From the NCBI GenBank assembly GCA_016869215.1, contig VGEP01000041.1, positions 1-36,804 on the forward strand: DNA of 36,804 nucleotides. Reading direction: 5' to 3'. Shown piece after piece: positions 1 to 10,117 of this stretch. The notes below the pieces were generated by a model, which saw only the letters and a program-made list of their open reading frames with translations, searched no databases and was not told the origin of the DNA. The position numbers were made by a program, and so were the translations under genes. Origin of the DNA: Alphaproteobacteria bacterium (lineage in GTDB: Bacteria > Pseudomonadota > Alphaproteobacteria > Rhizobiales > Xanthobacteraceae). The number at the start of each line of letters is the position of its first letter. The stretch's first letter is position 1.

Positions 1-1
1 G

Positions 2-91
2 CCCCGGCAAGCGGCTCCGCAGCGGCCCGCGGCCCAGCCGGCGCGGCCCGCGCCGCAGCAGAAGAAGTGCCCGCCCGGCCAGCGCTGCTAG
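2..91 (+). CDS. C-terminal end of an unknown Pro/Ala-rich protein (partial)
   Basis: An open frame enters from the left edge and stops at TAG 89-91. The visible 29 residues are rich in Pro, Ala, Gln and Arg and finish with KKCPPGQRC. A low-complexity Pro/Ala tail ending in a short Cys-containing motif is common in exported alphaproteobacterial proteins, but nothing here identifies the family. The frame choice rests on GC-rich third positions and on a hairpin just after the stop. The start lies outside the window. Confidence 0.45.
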   Translation, partial: PRQAAPQRPAAQPARPAPQQKKCPPGQRC

Positions 92-102
92 CAACCAGAA
101 AA

Positions 103-131
103 GGCGGGCACGACACAAAGTCGTGTCCGCC
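103..131. terminator. Hairpin after the partial gene
   Basis: A 12-bp stem (103-114 with 120-131, one G:U-type mismatch, 5-nt loop) lies 12 bases after the stop of the partial gene. On the plus strand no T run follows. On the minus strand the stem is followed by TTTTCT, so it would work best as a terminator for leftward transcripts, or with Rho for rightward ones. Confidence 0.4.
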
Positions 132-194
132 GCCATCGATGTGAAATCGAAGCGATGTCACTCCGCTGAATCGACCCAGACAGGAACCTTCACC

Positions 195-656
195 ATGCGA
201 GTCCTACTTTCCTCCTTCATCGCAATCGTCTTGGCGTTTGCCGTCTCGGCGGCTCACGCCGATCACCAGCGTCCCGGCATGTTCGGCGACGTCGGCTATC
301 CACCGCCCGCCGAAGATCCGACGCACGGCAGCACCACGACGGATTTGATGGTCAGCCGCTGCAACGCGTTCGTGCGCTCGGTGCGGCTCGACAAGGAGGG
401 CCACATCCGCCGCTACCGGCACAACTACAACACCGCCTTCTGCCTCGGCTGGGTCAACTCGGCCATGGTGTTCATGAACTTCCGCGACAAGGACGGCCAC
501 GAGATGCTGGGCGTGTGCCTGCCCGACGGCGTGCATACCGTCGACGTGGTCAGGACCTTCCTCGATTACGTCGGCAAGAAGCCCGACGAGAAGAAGTACA
601 ACCCGTCTTTCTTGATCTATTGGGCATTGCTCGAAAAGCACCCCTGTAAGAAGTGA
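195..656 (+). CDS. Secreted Rap1a/Tai immunity-like protein
   Basis: The product has 153 residues. The ATG at 195 was chosen because it is followed directly by a signal peptide (MRVLLSSFIAIVLAFAVSAA, cut after AHA) and preceded by AGGAACC; an upstream in-frame ATG at 123 would bury this signal. The mature part has four Cys (SRC, AFC, GVC, HPC) and the arrangement FCLGWVNS ... CLPDGV ... VVRTFLDYVGKKPDEK ... ALLEKHPC. This matches the Rap1a/Tai family, periplasmic immunity proteins against type VI amidase effectors; many rhizobial members stand alone with no effector nearby. No effector gene is seen here, so an immunity role is inference. Placement in the fold family is fairly secure. Confidence 0.72.
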   Translation: MRVLLSSFIAIVLAFAVSAAHADHQRPGMFGDVGYPPPAEDPTHGSTTTDLMVSRCNAFVRSVRLDKEGHIRRYRHNYNTAFCLGWVNSAMVFMNFRDKDGHEMLGVCLPDGVHTVDVVRTFLDYVGKKPDEKKYNPSFLIYWALLEKHPCKK

Positions 657-673
657 CGGCACGGAGTGACGGG

Positions 674-696
674 TCGGCCGGGCTCGATCCGGCCGA
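674..696. terminator. GC-rich hairpin after the Rap1a-like gene
   Basis: A perfect 8-bp stem TCGGCCGG/CCGGCCGA with a 7-base loop lies 17 bases after the stop at 656. No T run follows. It is plausible as a weak or Rho-assisted terminator, and the only structured element in the gap before the next gene. Confidence 0.35.
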
Positions 697-761
697 ACCG
701 CCGTCCATGGCACTTATCGGCGCTGGAATCCTGTCGCGGCCGCGACTAAAGTTCCCGCGTC

Positions 762-2357
762 ATGGCCAAATCGCGTACAGCAGCGTCGCGTCCATCGCCG
801 TTCACGGCCCGCAACATCGCGCTCGGCGCGCTTGTCGTCGTCGTTTTCTTCGGCGGCACGCTTTGGGCGATGGACAAGTTCTTCCCGCGCAACACCCTGA
901 CGCAAAACCGGCCGGCCATGACCGCCCTGCCGCCGCTGCAGGCCGCCGCGCGGGCCTCGCAGATCGTGGCGCCGGTCGCGGTCGCCAACATCGCCATCCG
1001 CGACGTGCTGGAGGCCAACGCGCCGCGCAATCTGAACGGCAAGCGCGACAATCCTCTCAGCGACCTCCTTGGCAAGGCCGAGATCGGCTGGACCATCGCG
1101 CGCGGCCCGATCGGCGTGGCCGGGACCAACGCCGGCCTGAACATTTCGACGACGCTCAACGGCTCGCTGCGCGCGGTCGGGCAACTCGCCAACCAGGCCG
1201 GCAACCTCACCGGCGCCGTCACGGGCCTGCTCGGCAGTCAGGTCGGCCGCGGTATCGGCGGACTCACGACGCGCGCGCTCGACCAGCGCGCCGACATCCG
1301 CGGCAACGTCGCGGTGACGTCGCGGCCGTCGCTGCTGCCCAACTGGCGCATCGAGCCGAACCTCGCCGCCAACGTCTCGCTTGCCGAAACCGGCATGACC
1401 ATTGCCGGCATCAAGCTCAACGTCGGCAATGAGGTCAAACCGCTGCTCGACCGCACGGTCAACGACCAGGTCGGCCAGCTCTCGGCGCGGCTGCGCAACG
1501 ACCGCACCCTCGAACTGACCGCGCGCCGCGAATGGGCGAAGCTCTGCCGCTCGATTTCGCTCGGTGCGGCGGCGAAGGACGCACCGAACCTCTGGCTCGA
1601 ACTGCGCCCGACCCGCGCCTATGCCGGCCAGCCCCGTATCGTAGCGGACTGGGTGATCCTGACGCTCGGCGTGCAGGCCGCGACCCGTATCGTGCCAAGC
1701 GAGACCAAGCCGGACTGCCCGTTCCCGCAGCGGCTCGATATCGTGCCGCAGCTCGACCAGGGCAACGTCGCGATCGCTGTGCCGATCGACCTGCCATTCA
1801 CCGACCTGAACAAGCTCCTGGAGGCGCAGCTCAAGGGCAAGACATTCCCCGACGACAAGAACTCGCCGGGCGAGGTCACCGTGCTGCGCGCGAATGTCGC
1901 GGCTTCGGGCGAGCGACTGCTGATCTCGCTGCGGGTCAAGGCGCGCGAGCGCAAGAGCTGGTTCGGGCTCGGCGCGGAGGCGACGGTCCACGTCTGGGGC
2001 AAGCCGGTGCTGGACCAGAAGCAGCAGGTGCTGCAGCTTGCCGACATCACGCTCGACGTCGAATCGGAGGCGGCCTTCGGGCTGCTCGGCGCCGCGGCCC
2101 GCGCCGCCATTCCCTATCTGCAGACGGCGCTGGCCGAGAACGCCAGGATCGATCTCAAGCCGTTCGCAAAGAGCGCACTGTCGAGCATCGACGCCGCGCT
2201 CGGCGACTTCAAGAAGCCGGTGGAGGGCGTCGAAGTCGAGGCCTCGGTGAAGGACCTGCGCCTGGTCGGCATCGAATTCGATTCCAAGACTCTTCGCGTG
2301 ATCGCGGAGGCCGACGGCACCGTGCGCGCGATCGTGCGCAAGATCGCGGCGCAATAG
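762..2357 (+). CDS. DUF4403 family membrane-anchored protein
   Basis: The product has 531 residues, with a positively charged N-terminus and one membrane segment (about residues 17-37) that leaves the rest in the periplasm. The body has features of DUF4403 proteins: the repeated strand-rich pattern, the segment SRPSLLPNWRIEPNL, a central LWLELRPTRAYAGQP, and a second half with PFTDLNKLLEAQLKGK and a late GIEFDSKTLRVIAEADGTV. I suspect a lipid-binding, SMP-like tubular fold, but that is an inference from the repeated two-half layout. The start at ATG 762 gives the short basic leader expected for an anchor. The next gene follows after about 40 bases in the same direction and the two may be co-transcribed. 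Confidence 0.8.
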   Translation: MAKSRTAASRPSPFTARNIALGALVVVVFFGGTLWAMDKFFPRNTLTQNRPAMTALPPLQAAARASQIVAPVAVANIAIRDVLEANAPRNLNGKRDNPLSDLLGKAEIGWTIARGPIGVAGTNAGLNISTTLNGSLRAVGQLANQAGNLTGAVTGLLGSQVGRGIGGLTTRALDQRADIRGNVAVTSRPSLLPNWRIEPNLAANVSLAETGMTIAGIKLNVGNEVKPLLDRTVNDQVGQLSARLRNDRTLELTARREWAKLCRSISLGAAAKDAPNLWLELRPTRAYAGQPRIVADWVILTLGVQAATRIVPSETKPDCPFPQRLDIVPQLDQGNVAIAVPIDLPFTDLNKLLEAQLKGKTFPDDKNSPGEVTVLRANVAASGERLLISLRVKARERKSWFGLGAEATVHVWGKPVLDQKQQVLQLADITLDVESEAAFGLLGAAARAAIPYLQTALAENARIDLKPFAKSALSSIDAALGDFKKPVEGVEVEASVKDLRLVGIEFDSKTLRVIAEADGTVRAIVRKIAAQ

Positions 2358-2397
2358 CGGCGCAGCAGCGGTGCGGGTGGCTTGCGGGGGTGCGAGC

Positions 2398-3882
2398 GTG
2401 GACACACGACGGAATTTTCTGCGGCTGACCGCAGGGGGAACGAGTCTTGCCGTTCTGCCGATGGCATCCGGGCCTGCCTGGGCGTCCGTCATCGTCAACG
2501 ACATCCATTCGCAGCTCAACGCCACGCGCGTCGATCGCGTAGCGGTCATCGACTCGGAAAGCGGCTTGCGGCAGGCGCTGGCGCAAGCGCGGGCAGAGGG
2601 AAAATCGGTCTGCATCGCCGGCGGCCGGCATGCCATGGGCGGCCAGCAATTCGCCGAGGGAGCGGTGCTGCTCGACATTCGCGGGCTGCGCAGAATCGTC
2701 AGTCTCGATCGTGAGCGCGGCATTGTCGAAGCCGAAGCCGGCATCCAATGGCCGGAACTGATCCAAGGCCTGACCGCCTTGCAGGTCGGCGCGGAGCGGC
2801 AATGGGGGATCATCCAAAAGCAGACCGGCGCCGACCGGCTGACCCTCGGCGGCGCCATCGGCGCCAACATCCACGGCCGCGGACTTGCGCTCAAGCCGTT
2901 CATCGGCGACGTCGAGGCGTTCACGCTGATGGACGCCGACGGTCGCCTGCGCCAGTGCAGCCGAAGCGAAAATTCCGAGCTTTTCCGCCTGGCGTTCGGG
3001 GGCTACGGACTGTTCGGCGTCGTCACGCGGGTGCAACTGCGGCTGATGCGGCGCACGCCGATCGAGCGCGTGGTGCGGCTGATCGAAGTCGAGAACCTTA
3101 TGCCGGCATTCGCGCAGCGCATCGCCGAGGGTTATCTTTTCGGTGACTGCCAGTTCTCCACCGACGCATCGTCCGACACGTTCCTGGGCACCGGGGTATT
3201 TTCCTGCTACCGGCCACTGCCGCCCGGCACGACGGTGCCCAACGAACAGAAGGAACTCGGCGAAGCGGCCTGGCGCGACCTCTATTATCTCTCGCACGCC
3301 GACACGCGCCGCACCTACGAGACCTATACCTCGTACTACCTGTCGACCACAGGGCAGCGCTACTGGTCGGATACCAGCCAGCTCAGCGTCTATATCGACG
3401 ACTACCACACCGACCTCGACCGCAGACTGGGCGCGCGGCACAAGGGCACGGAGATGATCACCGAGCTTTACGTGCCACGCCCCGCCCTCGCCTCGTTCTT
3501 GGCGGCCGTCCGCGACGACTTCCGCCAGCACCGCGTGCAACTGATCTACGGCACCATCCGCCTGATCGAGCGCGACGACGAGAGCGTGCTGGCCTGGGCA
3601 CGCGAGCCCTGGGCCTGCACGGTCATGAACCTGCACGTCGATCACACGCCGGACCGGATCGAGAAGGCGGCCGCCGACTTCCGCCGGCTGATCGACCGCG
3701 CGACCGAGCATGGCGGCAGTTATTTCCCGACCTATCACCGCTGGGCAAGCCGCGAGCAGGTCGAGCGCTGCCATCCGCGCTTTGCGGAATTTCTCCGCCT
3801 GAAACGGCGCTACGATCCGACCGAGTTCTTCCAAAGCGAATGGTACCGGCACTACCGCACGATGTTTGCCGACAAGCTGTAA
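2398..3882 (+). CDS. Tat-exported FAD-binding oxidoreductase (VAO/PCMH type)
   Basis: I chose GTG 2398 (494 residues): GGGGG lies seven bases upstream and the product then starts with a twin-arginine signal (TRRNFLRLTAGG). Residues about 45-230 form a PCMH-type FAD domain: CIAGGRHAMGG at 72-82, LLDIRGLRRI, TLGGAIGANIHGRGL and FGGYGLFGVVTRVQLRL. His78 sits where VAO-family enzymes often bind FAD covalently. The C-terminus (FFQSEWYRHYR) is typical of aldonolactone- or alditol-oxidase-like members. The substrate is unknown. The enzyme probably oxidises a sugar or lactone in the periplasm and passes electrons to oxygen or a carrier. A GTG at 2371 would add residues before the Tat signal and is less likely. 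Confidence 0.8.
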   Translation: MDTRRNFLRLTAGGTSLAVLPMASGPAWASVIVNDIHSQLNATRVDRVAVIDSESGLRQALAQARAEGKSVCIAGGRHAMGGQQFAEGAVLLDIRGLRRIVSLDRERGIVEAEAGIQWPELIQGLTALQVGAERQWGIIQKQTGADRLTLGGAIGANIHGRGLALKPFIGDVEAFTLMDADGRLRQCSRSENSELFRLAFGGYGLFGVVTRVQLRLMRRTPIERVVRLIEVENLMPAFAQRIAEGYLFGDCQFSTDASSDTFLGTGVFSCYRPLPPGTTVPNEQKELGEAAWRDLYYLSHADTRRTYETYTSYYLSTTGQRYWSDTSQLSVYIDDYHTDLDRRLGARHKGTEMITELYVPRPALASFLAAVRDDFRQHRVQLIYGTIRLIERDDESVLAWAREPWACTVMNLHVDHTPDRIEKAAADFRRLIDRATEHGGSYFPTYHRWASREQVERCHPRFAEFLRLKRRYDPTEFFQSEWYRHYRTMFADKL

Positions 3883-4027
3883 AGGACGCGCACGTCACGA
3901 TCATCCTGCGCGGCCAGAGGATCGTCCCCGGACTCGAGATCGCCGGAACCCTGCGCGCGATCGCCGAGCCGACGCTCCGTGCGAGCGCGCGCCGGCGACC
4001 AAGACTGCGGCGCAATCGCGCCTGCGC

Positions 4028-5377
4028 CTAAAACACGCCGACCGAGCGCAGGAGGACGATCGCGATCATCGCCGGCGCCACGTAGCGGACCGCGAGGCAC
4101 CACACATTGGCGAGTACCGGCGAACGCACGCCAACCGCGTCCAGCGCATCTTCCTTCCGCCAGTGCCAGCCGAGGAACAGCGCGATCGCAAGCCCGCTCA
4201 GCGGCAGCAGCACGTTGGATGCGGCGAAATCCACTGCGTCGAGGATCGGCAAGCCCGCGATCCGGACCCCCGACCAGGCGCCGAAGCCGAGCGAGCTCGG
4301 CACGCCGAGAGCGAACCCGGCGCCCGCAACCAGCGCGATGGCGCGGGCACGCGTCACGTTCCAGCGTTCGACCAGGTAGGCGACGCACACTTCCAGCAGC
4401 GCCATCAGCGACGTCAGTGCGGCGATGACCAGCAGACCGAAAAATGCGAAGCCGACAATAGCGCCGCCAGTCATGCGTACAAAAATCTCCGGCAGCACCA
4501 CGAACGCGAGCCCCGGCCCCTGCGCCGGGCTCATGCCGAAGCTGAACACCGCGGGAAAGATCACGATCGAGGCCACCACCGCGAACAGCGTGTCCCCGAG
4601 CGCGATCGCGACCGCGGCCTGCGGCAGCCGGATGTGCGACGGCAGGTAGCTGCCGTAGGTCACCAGCACGCCCATGGCGAGCCCGAGCGAGAAGAACGCC
4701 TGGCCGAGCGCCGCCAGATAGACCTGCGGCCGCTCCAGCACCGACCAGTCCGGCACGAACAGGTAGCGCAGGCCCGCCGACGCATTCGGCAGCGTCAGGC
4801 TGTACAGCGCGAGCAGCACGACGACCGCGACGAGCAGCGGCATCAGCACCTTGCAGGCGCGCTCGATGCCCTGCTCGACGCCGCCGGCCACGATCGCGAC
4901 CGCGGCGGCCAGCACCACCGCGTGCCACACGGTCGGCTCGAACGGGGCCGCGATGAACGCCTCGAATGCTTTGGGCGCCTCGCCCTGCGGCAGCGGATAG
5001 GCGAGCGTCACGAAGCCCGCGAAATACTTCAGCGCCCAGCCGGAGATGACGGCGTAATAGGTGAGGATCGCAAACGACGCCGCAACACCCAGAATACCGG
5101 CGTGCCGCCACAGCCCGTGACGCGCGAGATGCCGGAACGCCGAGGCCGCCTCGCGCCGCGTATCGCGTCCGATAGCGAACTCGCCGAGCAGCAGCGGGAT
5201 GCCCACCGCCAGCACCGCGCCGAAATAGACGACCAGAAACGCGCCGCCGCCGTTCTCGCCGGTGACATAGGAGAATCGCCAGATGTTGCCGAGCCCGATC
5301 GCGGCGCCGAGCGTCGCCAGGACGAATCCGCCGGTGCTTGTCCACTGCGCCCGCCCGGGCGACGCCTGCATGGTCAT
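4028..5377 (-). CDS. Sodium-dependent transporter, NSS/SNF family
   Basis: The product has 449 residues and about 11-12 hydrophobic segments. The first carries the family signature GLGNIWRFSYVTGENGGGAF, which in LeuT-like transporters lines the sodium and substrate sites. The family moves amino acids or related amines with sodium into the cell; bacterial members of this short type (YhdH/YocR group) often carry branched-chain or aromatic amino acids. The exact substrate cannot be read from the sequence. I start at ATG 5377 because GAGAGG lies about six bases before it; a start at 5437 would add 20 polar residues without a ribosome site. The gene converges on the FAD oxidoreductase, with about 145 bases between the stops and no clear terminator. 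Confidence 0.88.
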   Translation of the reverse strand: MTMQASPGRAQWTSTGGFVLATLGAAIGLGNIWRFSYVTGENGGGAFLVVYFGAVLAVGIPLLLGEFAIGRDTRREAASAFRHLARHGLWRHAGILGVAASFAILTYYAVISGWALKYFAGFVTLAYPLPQGEAPKAFEAFIAAPFEPTVWHAVVLAAAVAIVAGGVEQGIERACKVLMPLLVAVVVLLALYSLTLPNASAGLRYLFVPDWSVLERPQVYLAALGQAFFSLGLAMGVLVTYGSYLPSHIRLPQAAVAIALGDTLFAVVASIVIFPAVFSFGMSPAQGPGLAFVVLPEIFVRMTGGAIVGFAFFGLLVIAALTSLMALLEVCVAYLVERWNVTRARAIALVAGAGFALGVPSSLGFGAWSGVRIAGLPILDAVDFAASNVLLPLSGLAIALFLGWHWRKEDALDAVGVRSPVLANVWCLAVRYVAPAMIAIVLLRSVGVF

Positions 5378-5497
5378 GGAACCTCTCGAACCCGTTATTC
5401 GACCGGTACAAAAGCGCGTTGCGCACGGCTTTGACACCGCTCAAATGCCGCAGCGAACGCCGCCTTGCTGCGCCGCAGGACAAGCCGCCGGCGCGCG

Positions 5498-5526
5498 TTG
5501 ACCGCCCTCCCCTCAAAGCCTAAATT
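5498..5526 (+). promoter_or_regulatory. Sigma-70-type promoter for the thiC transcript
   Basis: TTGACC (5498-5503) and TAAATT (5521-5526) are separated by exactly 17 bases. The predicted start near 5532 coincides with the first paired base of the TPP riboswitch, which supports the call. Confidence 0.68.
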
Positions 5527-5531
5527 AATGA

Positions 5532-7724
<2,193 letters not shown>

Positions 7725-7737
7725 TCCGGGAACGCCG

Positions 7738-7788
7738 GGTCGGATCAGGTCAATAGATGTTCGCCGCATGGCCGAGACTGATCCGACC
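7738..7788. repeat. Perfect 11-bp inverted repeat around a start codon
   Basis: GGTCGGATCAG (7738-7748) and CTGATCCGACC (7778-7788) are exact reverse complements, 29 bases apart. The ATG of the DUF3883 gene (7768) lies in the loop and the right arm covers codons 4-7. It could be a transcript hairpin limiting translation or a binding site. It could also help end the thiC transcript, although no T run follows. Confidence 0.6.
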
Positions 7789-8607
7789 GGCACCGACTGG
7801 AGTGACAGTGAGATTAATCTTATCATTGCGGACTACTTCGAAATGCTCCAGATGGAGCGATCTGGCACGCCATATGTAAAGGCGGAACGGAATCGAGCGC
7901 TCCAAGAATTGACTCACAGGTCGCGCGGTTCAATTGAGTTCAAGCATCAAAACATCAGCGCTGTCCTGTTAGAGCTCGGCTCGGACTGGATTCCCGGTTA
8001 CAAGCCGATGGCGAACTACCAGAATGCGCTGATCGACGGAGTCGAGCGCTATCTGGACAAGAAGAACGAAATTCTCGTCGCGACCCAACCGAAGTTGATC
8101 GGGATGGCTGAGGATTCGGCTCTGTTCTTGGAAGCCCCGCCAAATCTAGAAATCCACCCAATTGCCTCCAAAGCACTGAACAGACTTGTGCGTAAATTTG
8201 ACCCAGCAACGCGCGACGCCCGAAACCGCGTGCTTGGCAAACTTGGAGAGGAGCGGGTCTTCTTTTCCGAGATTCACCGCCTCAAGTCCCAAGGACGCTC
8301 CGACTTGGCAGGCAAGGTCAGATGGGTTTCGGAGGAAGATGGCGACGGCGCAGGTTACGATATTTTGTCTTTCGACTCGAAAGGCGAAGAGCGCCTCTTG
8401 GAGGTCAAGACGACGGTCGGCGGCAGCAGAACGCCCTTTTTCCTGAGTGAGAATGAACGGCTGCTTTCGACTGAACGGCCTGACGAATTTCGACTTTTTC
8501 GTCTTTATGACTTCAATCGCGCCCCCAAGGGATTCGAGCTCTTTCCACCACTGGACCAAGCAGTGATCTTGAGCCCAGCAATCTACAAAGCGTCGTTCGA
8601 CAAGTAA
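7768..8607 (+). CDS. DUF3883 (NO VEIN C-terminal) nuclease-like protein
   Basis: The product has 279 residues. The C-terminal domain (about 155-265) matches DUF3883: GEERVFFSE (160-168), then GAGYDILSFDSKGEERLLEV and EVKTT (212-216), then RTPFFLSENE and a RLYDFNR strand. Asp198, Glu212 and Lys214 form the spacing of a PD-(D/E)xK restriction-endonuclease core. Family members often occur in restriction or anti-phage loci, usually fused to helicase or ATPase domains; here the domain follows only a 150-residue helical N-terminus that I do not recognise. The codon use is AT-richer than thiC before it, suggesting transfer. There is no clear ribosome site and the start lies in an inverted repeat. 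Function as a DNA-targeting nuclease is inference. Confidence 0.8.
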   Translation: MAETDPTGTDWSDSEINLIIADYFEMLQMERSGTPYVKAERNRALQELTHRSRGSIEFKHQNISAVLLELGSDWIPGYKPMANYQNALIDGVERYLDKKNEILVATQPKLIGMAEDSALFLEAPPNLEIHPIASKALNRLVRKFDPATRDARNRVLGKLGEERVFFSEIHRLKSQGRSDLAGKVRWVSEEDGDGAGYDILSFDSKGEERLLEVKTTVGGSRTPFFLSENERLLSTERPDEFRLFRLYDFNRAPKGFELFPPLDQAVILSPAIYKASFDK

Positions 8608-8611
8608 CGGA

Positions 8612-8651
8612 GCAGCAAGCATAGCCCGGATTGAGCGGAGCGAAATCCGGG
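8612..8651. repeat. Family A palindromic repeat, copy 1
   Basis: GCAGCAAGCATAG (8612-8624) leads into CCCGGAT (8625-8631) ... ATCCGGG (8645-8651) around a GAGCGGAGCG centre. The same core recurs at 12577-12657 and 13891-13919, a variant at 11823-11849, and the 13-base lead sequence at 10653-10665. It lies between two accessory genes and may form a hairpin in RNA. Confidence 0.75.
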
Positions 8652-8669
8652 TTGCTGTCGCAAAAACAA

Positions 8670-9329
8670 ATGGCGACGCAAAACGAACATGGCCGGCTGA
8701 TCGCCGCCGCCGCAAAGGCCGCGCTGTCACCGCTCGGCTGCAAGCGCGTGGGACAATCGCGGCTGTGGATTTCCGACGAGCGTCATTGGCTCATCTTTGT
8801 CGAGTTTCAGCCGAGCGGCTGGTCGAAGGGCAGTTATTTGAACGTGACGCCCGTCTGGCTTTGGTTGCGCTATGGCAGCAACGATTACCATCCCCGGCCG
8901 CATGATTTCATCGCCTTCGAGAGCGCGGAGCAGTTCAAGCCCTTGATCGATCAAATGGCGACCGTCGCGGCGCGGTCAGTTCTCACGATGCGTTCCCGCT
9001 TTCGCACGCTCGCAGACGTCAATCGCTTTCTCAGCAAGCGCATTTCACAGAATGGATTTTCGATTTACAGCGCAGCGGTGACCGCAGGATTGGCGGGTGA
9101 CGTTGCGACGGCCCGACGATTGTTCAAACGGATGGAGACATGGGACACGGAAGGTCATGAGAGTTGGATGAAAGTCAAAACCTGGTGCGCCGAGCTGGCC
9201 GCACTGCTCGACGATCCAACCCGGTATCGGTCGGCCCTTCTCGACGCTATCACGGAGCGACGGCAGCAATTCAAGCTGCCCGCCGACCCCGGATGCCTCG
9301 AAGCCATGGATTCCACAAGCGCAGTGTGA
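8670..9329 (+). CDS. Unknown protein, weakly DUF4304-like
   Basis: The product has 219 residues and no signal peptide or membrane segment. I start at ATG 8670, after the palindromic repeat; an alternative start at 8631 would lie inside that repeat. The N-terminal half (LIAAAAKAALSPLGCKRVGQ, WISDERHWLIFVEFQPSGWS, KGSYLNVTPVWLWLRYGS) recalls DUF4304-type proteins, where a long helix precedes strands ending in aromatic residues. The C-terminal half is helical with Arg-rich stretches. The gene sits between a nuclease-like gene and a nuclease-toxin-like fragment on the other strand, with which its 3' end overlaps by 59 bases. The family call is weak and the function unknown. Confidence 0.6.
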   Translation: MATQNEHGRLIAAAAKAALSPLGCKRVGQSRLWISDERHWLIFVEFQPSGWSKGSYLNVTPVWLWLRYGSNDYHPRPHDFIAFESAEQFKPLIDQMATVAARSVLTMRSRFRTLADVNRFLSKRISQNGFSIYSAAVTAGLAGDVATARRLFKRMETWDTEGHESWMKVKTWCAELAALLDDPTRYRSALLDAITERRQQFKLPADPGCLEAMDSTSAV

Positions 9330-9873
9330 TGATCCAGACCTGCTTTGCTTGAGTTGCCTTCAGCGAAAGCCCGCGCGTGACGTGCATTTCGATAATTGGA
9401 ACGCGGATGCTAACCTCGGTCTTCTCGCGAAGCTCCTGCACGCGGCGGGCATCCAACGACGCACCGCCTGTCTTGACGTCATAGATTGCTATGACATTTC
9501 CGCCATCGTCGCGAAGCACGATATCGGTGCGAATGCTGTCTTTTGAACCGTACCGCGTGTCCTTGGGAAAGGTTGTCTCCACATCCGCGCGCGCAATACC
9601 TCGAATCTGCGCATCTCGCACCGCGTCGGCAAAGTCATAGTGGACTTTCCTACCGTACGCCGAACCTGACCCTTGCGGGACGTTGGTTACGGTCTTTTCA
9701 AGTACGGTCTTAAGCTTTTCGGTAGCCTCATCGACAGTCGATAGGCCCGTTTGCGCGTTGTTTACAATCCTGACGGGCTCGCGCCGCAGCGTGCTTGTGT
9801 CCCTGGACGGCGAAAAATGCGGAATTGGAAGGAGGTCTCCCGGCCTTCGGCGACGCGCCGCACTGAAGTCCAT
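9271..9873 (-). pseudogene. Nuclease-toxin-like C-terminal fragment (probably decayed)
   Basis: The frame gives about 200 residues from an ATG at 9873, but no ribosome site is seen and the frame is open further upstream into BrnA-derived DNA. The recognisable part is KVHYDFADAVRDAQIRGIA, then SIRTDIVLRDDGGNVIAIYD with DVKTGGASLDARRVQELR and VPIIEMH. The TDIVL ... DVKTG arrangement has the spacing of a D...DxK restriction-endonuclease-fold core, as seen at the C-terminus of polymorphic toxins and related secreted nucleases. The long N-terminal delivery region expected of such toxins is absent. The last 20 residues after LSLKATQ look like random read-through. I read it as a remnant; an active small nuclease cannot be excluded. 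Confidence 0.55.
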
Positions 9874-9907
9874 TGCATCGCTGCGGTTGGGACTGTTGGA
9901 GTGCCCA

Positions 9908-10033
9908 CCGGCCGCGGCGGATGACCTTCTCGCCGTGGCGGATTTCGGCGCGGTCGAAGAACTTCTCCGACAGTTCCGGCGCGTCGTCCGGATCGACCCA
10001 TGCGGCGGCGCCGGATTTCTTCTTCCTTGGCAT
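9908..10033 (-). pseudogene. BrnA antitoxin, N-terminal remnant
   Basis: Reading left from ATG 10033, the first 42 residues include AAWVDPDDAPELSEKFFDRA and EIRHGEKVIRRGR. This is the standard N-terminal half of BrnA, the antitoxin of the BrnT/BrnA type II system. After RRGR the similarity stops abruptly and the frame runs on as unrelated sequence; the C-terminal DNA-binding half (ribbon-helix-helix) is missing. The break falls at about 9905, where the nuclease-like fragment's region begins. A deletion or recombination has fused the two. Confidence 0.75.
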
Positions 10034-10088
10034 GACAGCGCCTCATCGAAATGACGTGGCGGGCCTCGCTGGACGTCGCTCGGACCAT
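10017..10088 (-). pseudogene. Possible BrnT toxin tail
   Basis: Immediately upstream of and overlapping the BrnA start, another frame reads SSEARHVISMRRCHAKEEE. The pattern EARHVISMR followed by charged residues resembles the last strand and helix of BrnT toxins, and toxin-then-antitoxin with overlap is the usual brnTA order. Upstream in this frame a stop is met within about 35 bases, so the rest of the toxin is gone. The match is short and the call tentative. Confidence 0.4.
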
Positions 10089-10117
10089 CGTAACGAAAGT
10101 GCAATCTCTAATTGATG

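Noticed and set aside
714-2924. Long open frame on the minus strand opposite the DUF4403 and FAD oxidoreductase genes
   Set aside because: It is rich in Arg/Ala/Val low-complexity text without domains and lies antisense to two well-supported genes; long antisense frames are expected in GC-rich DNA.
3866-5434. Plus-strand frame of 522 residues across the transporter gene
   Set aside because: His/Arg/Gln-rich shadow of the NSS transporter on the other strand, with no signal, motif or ribosome site.
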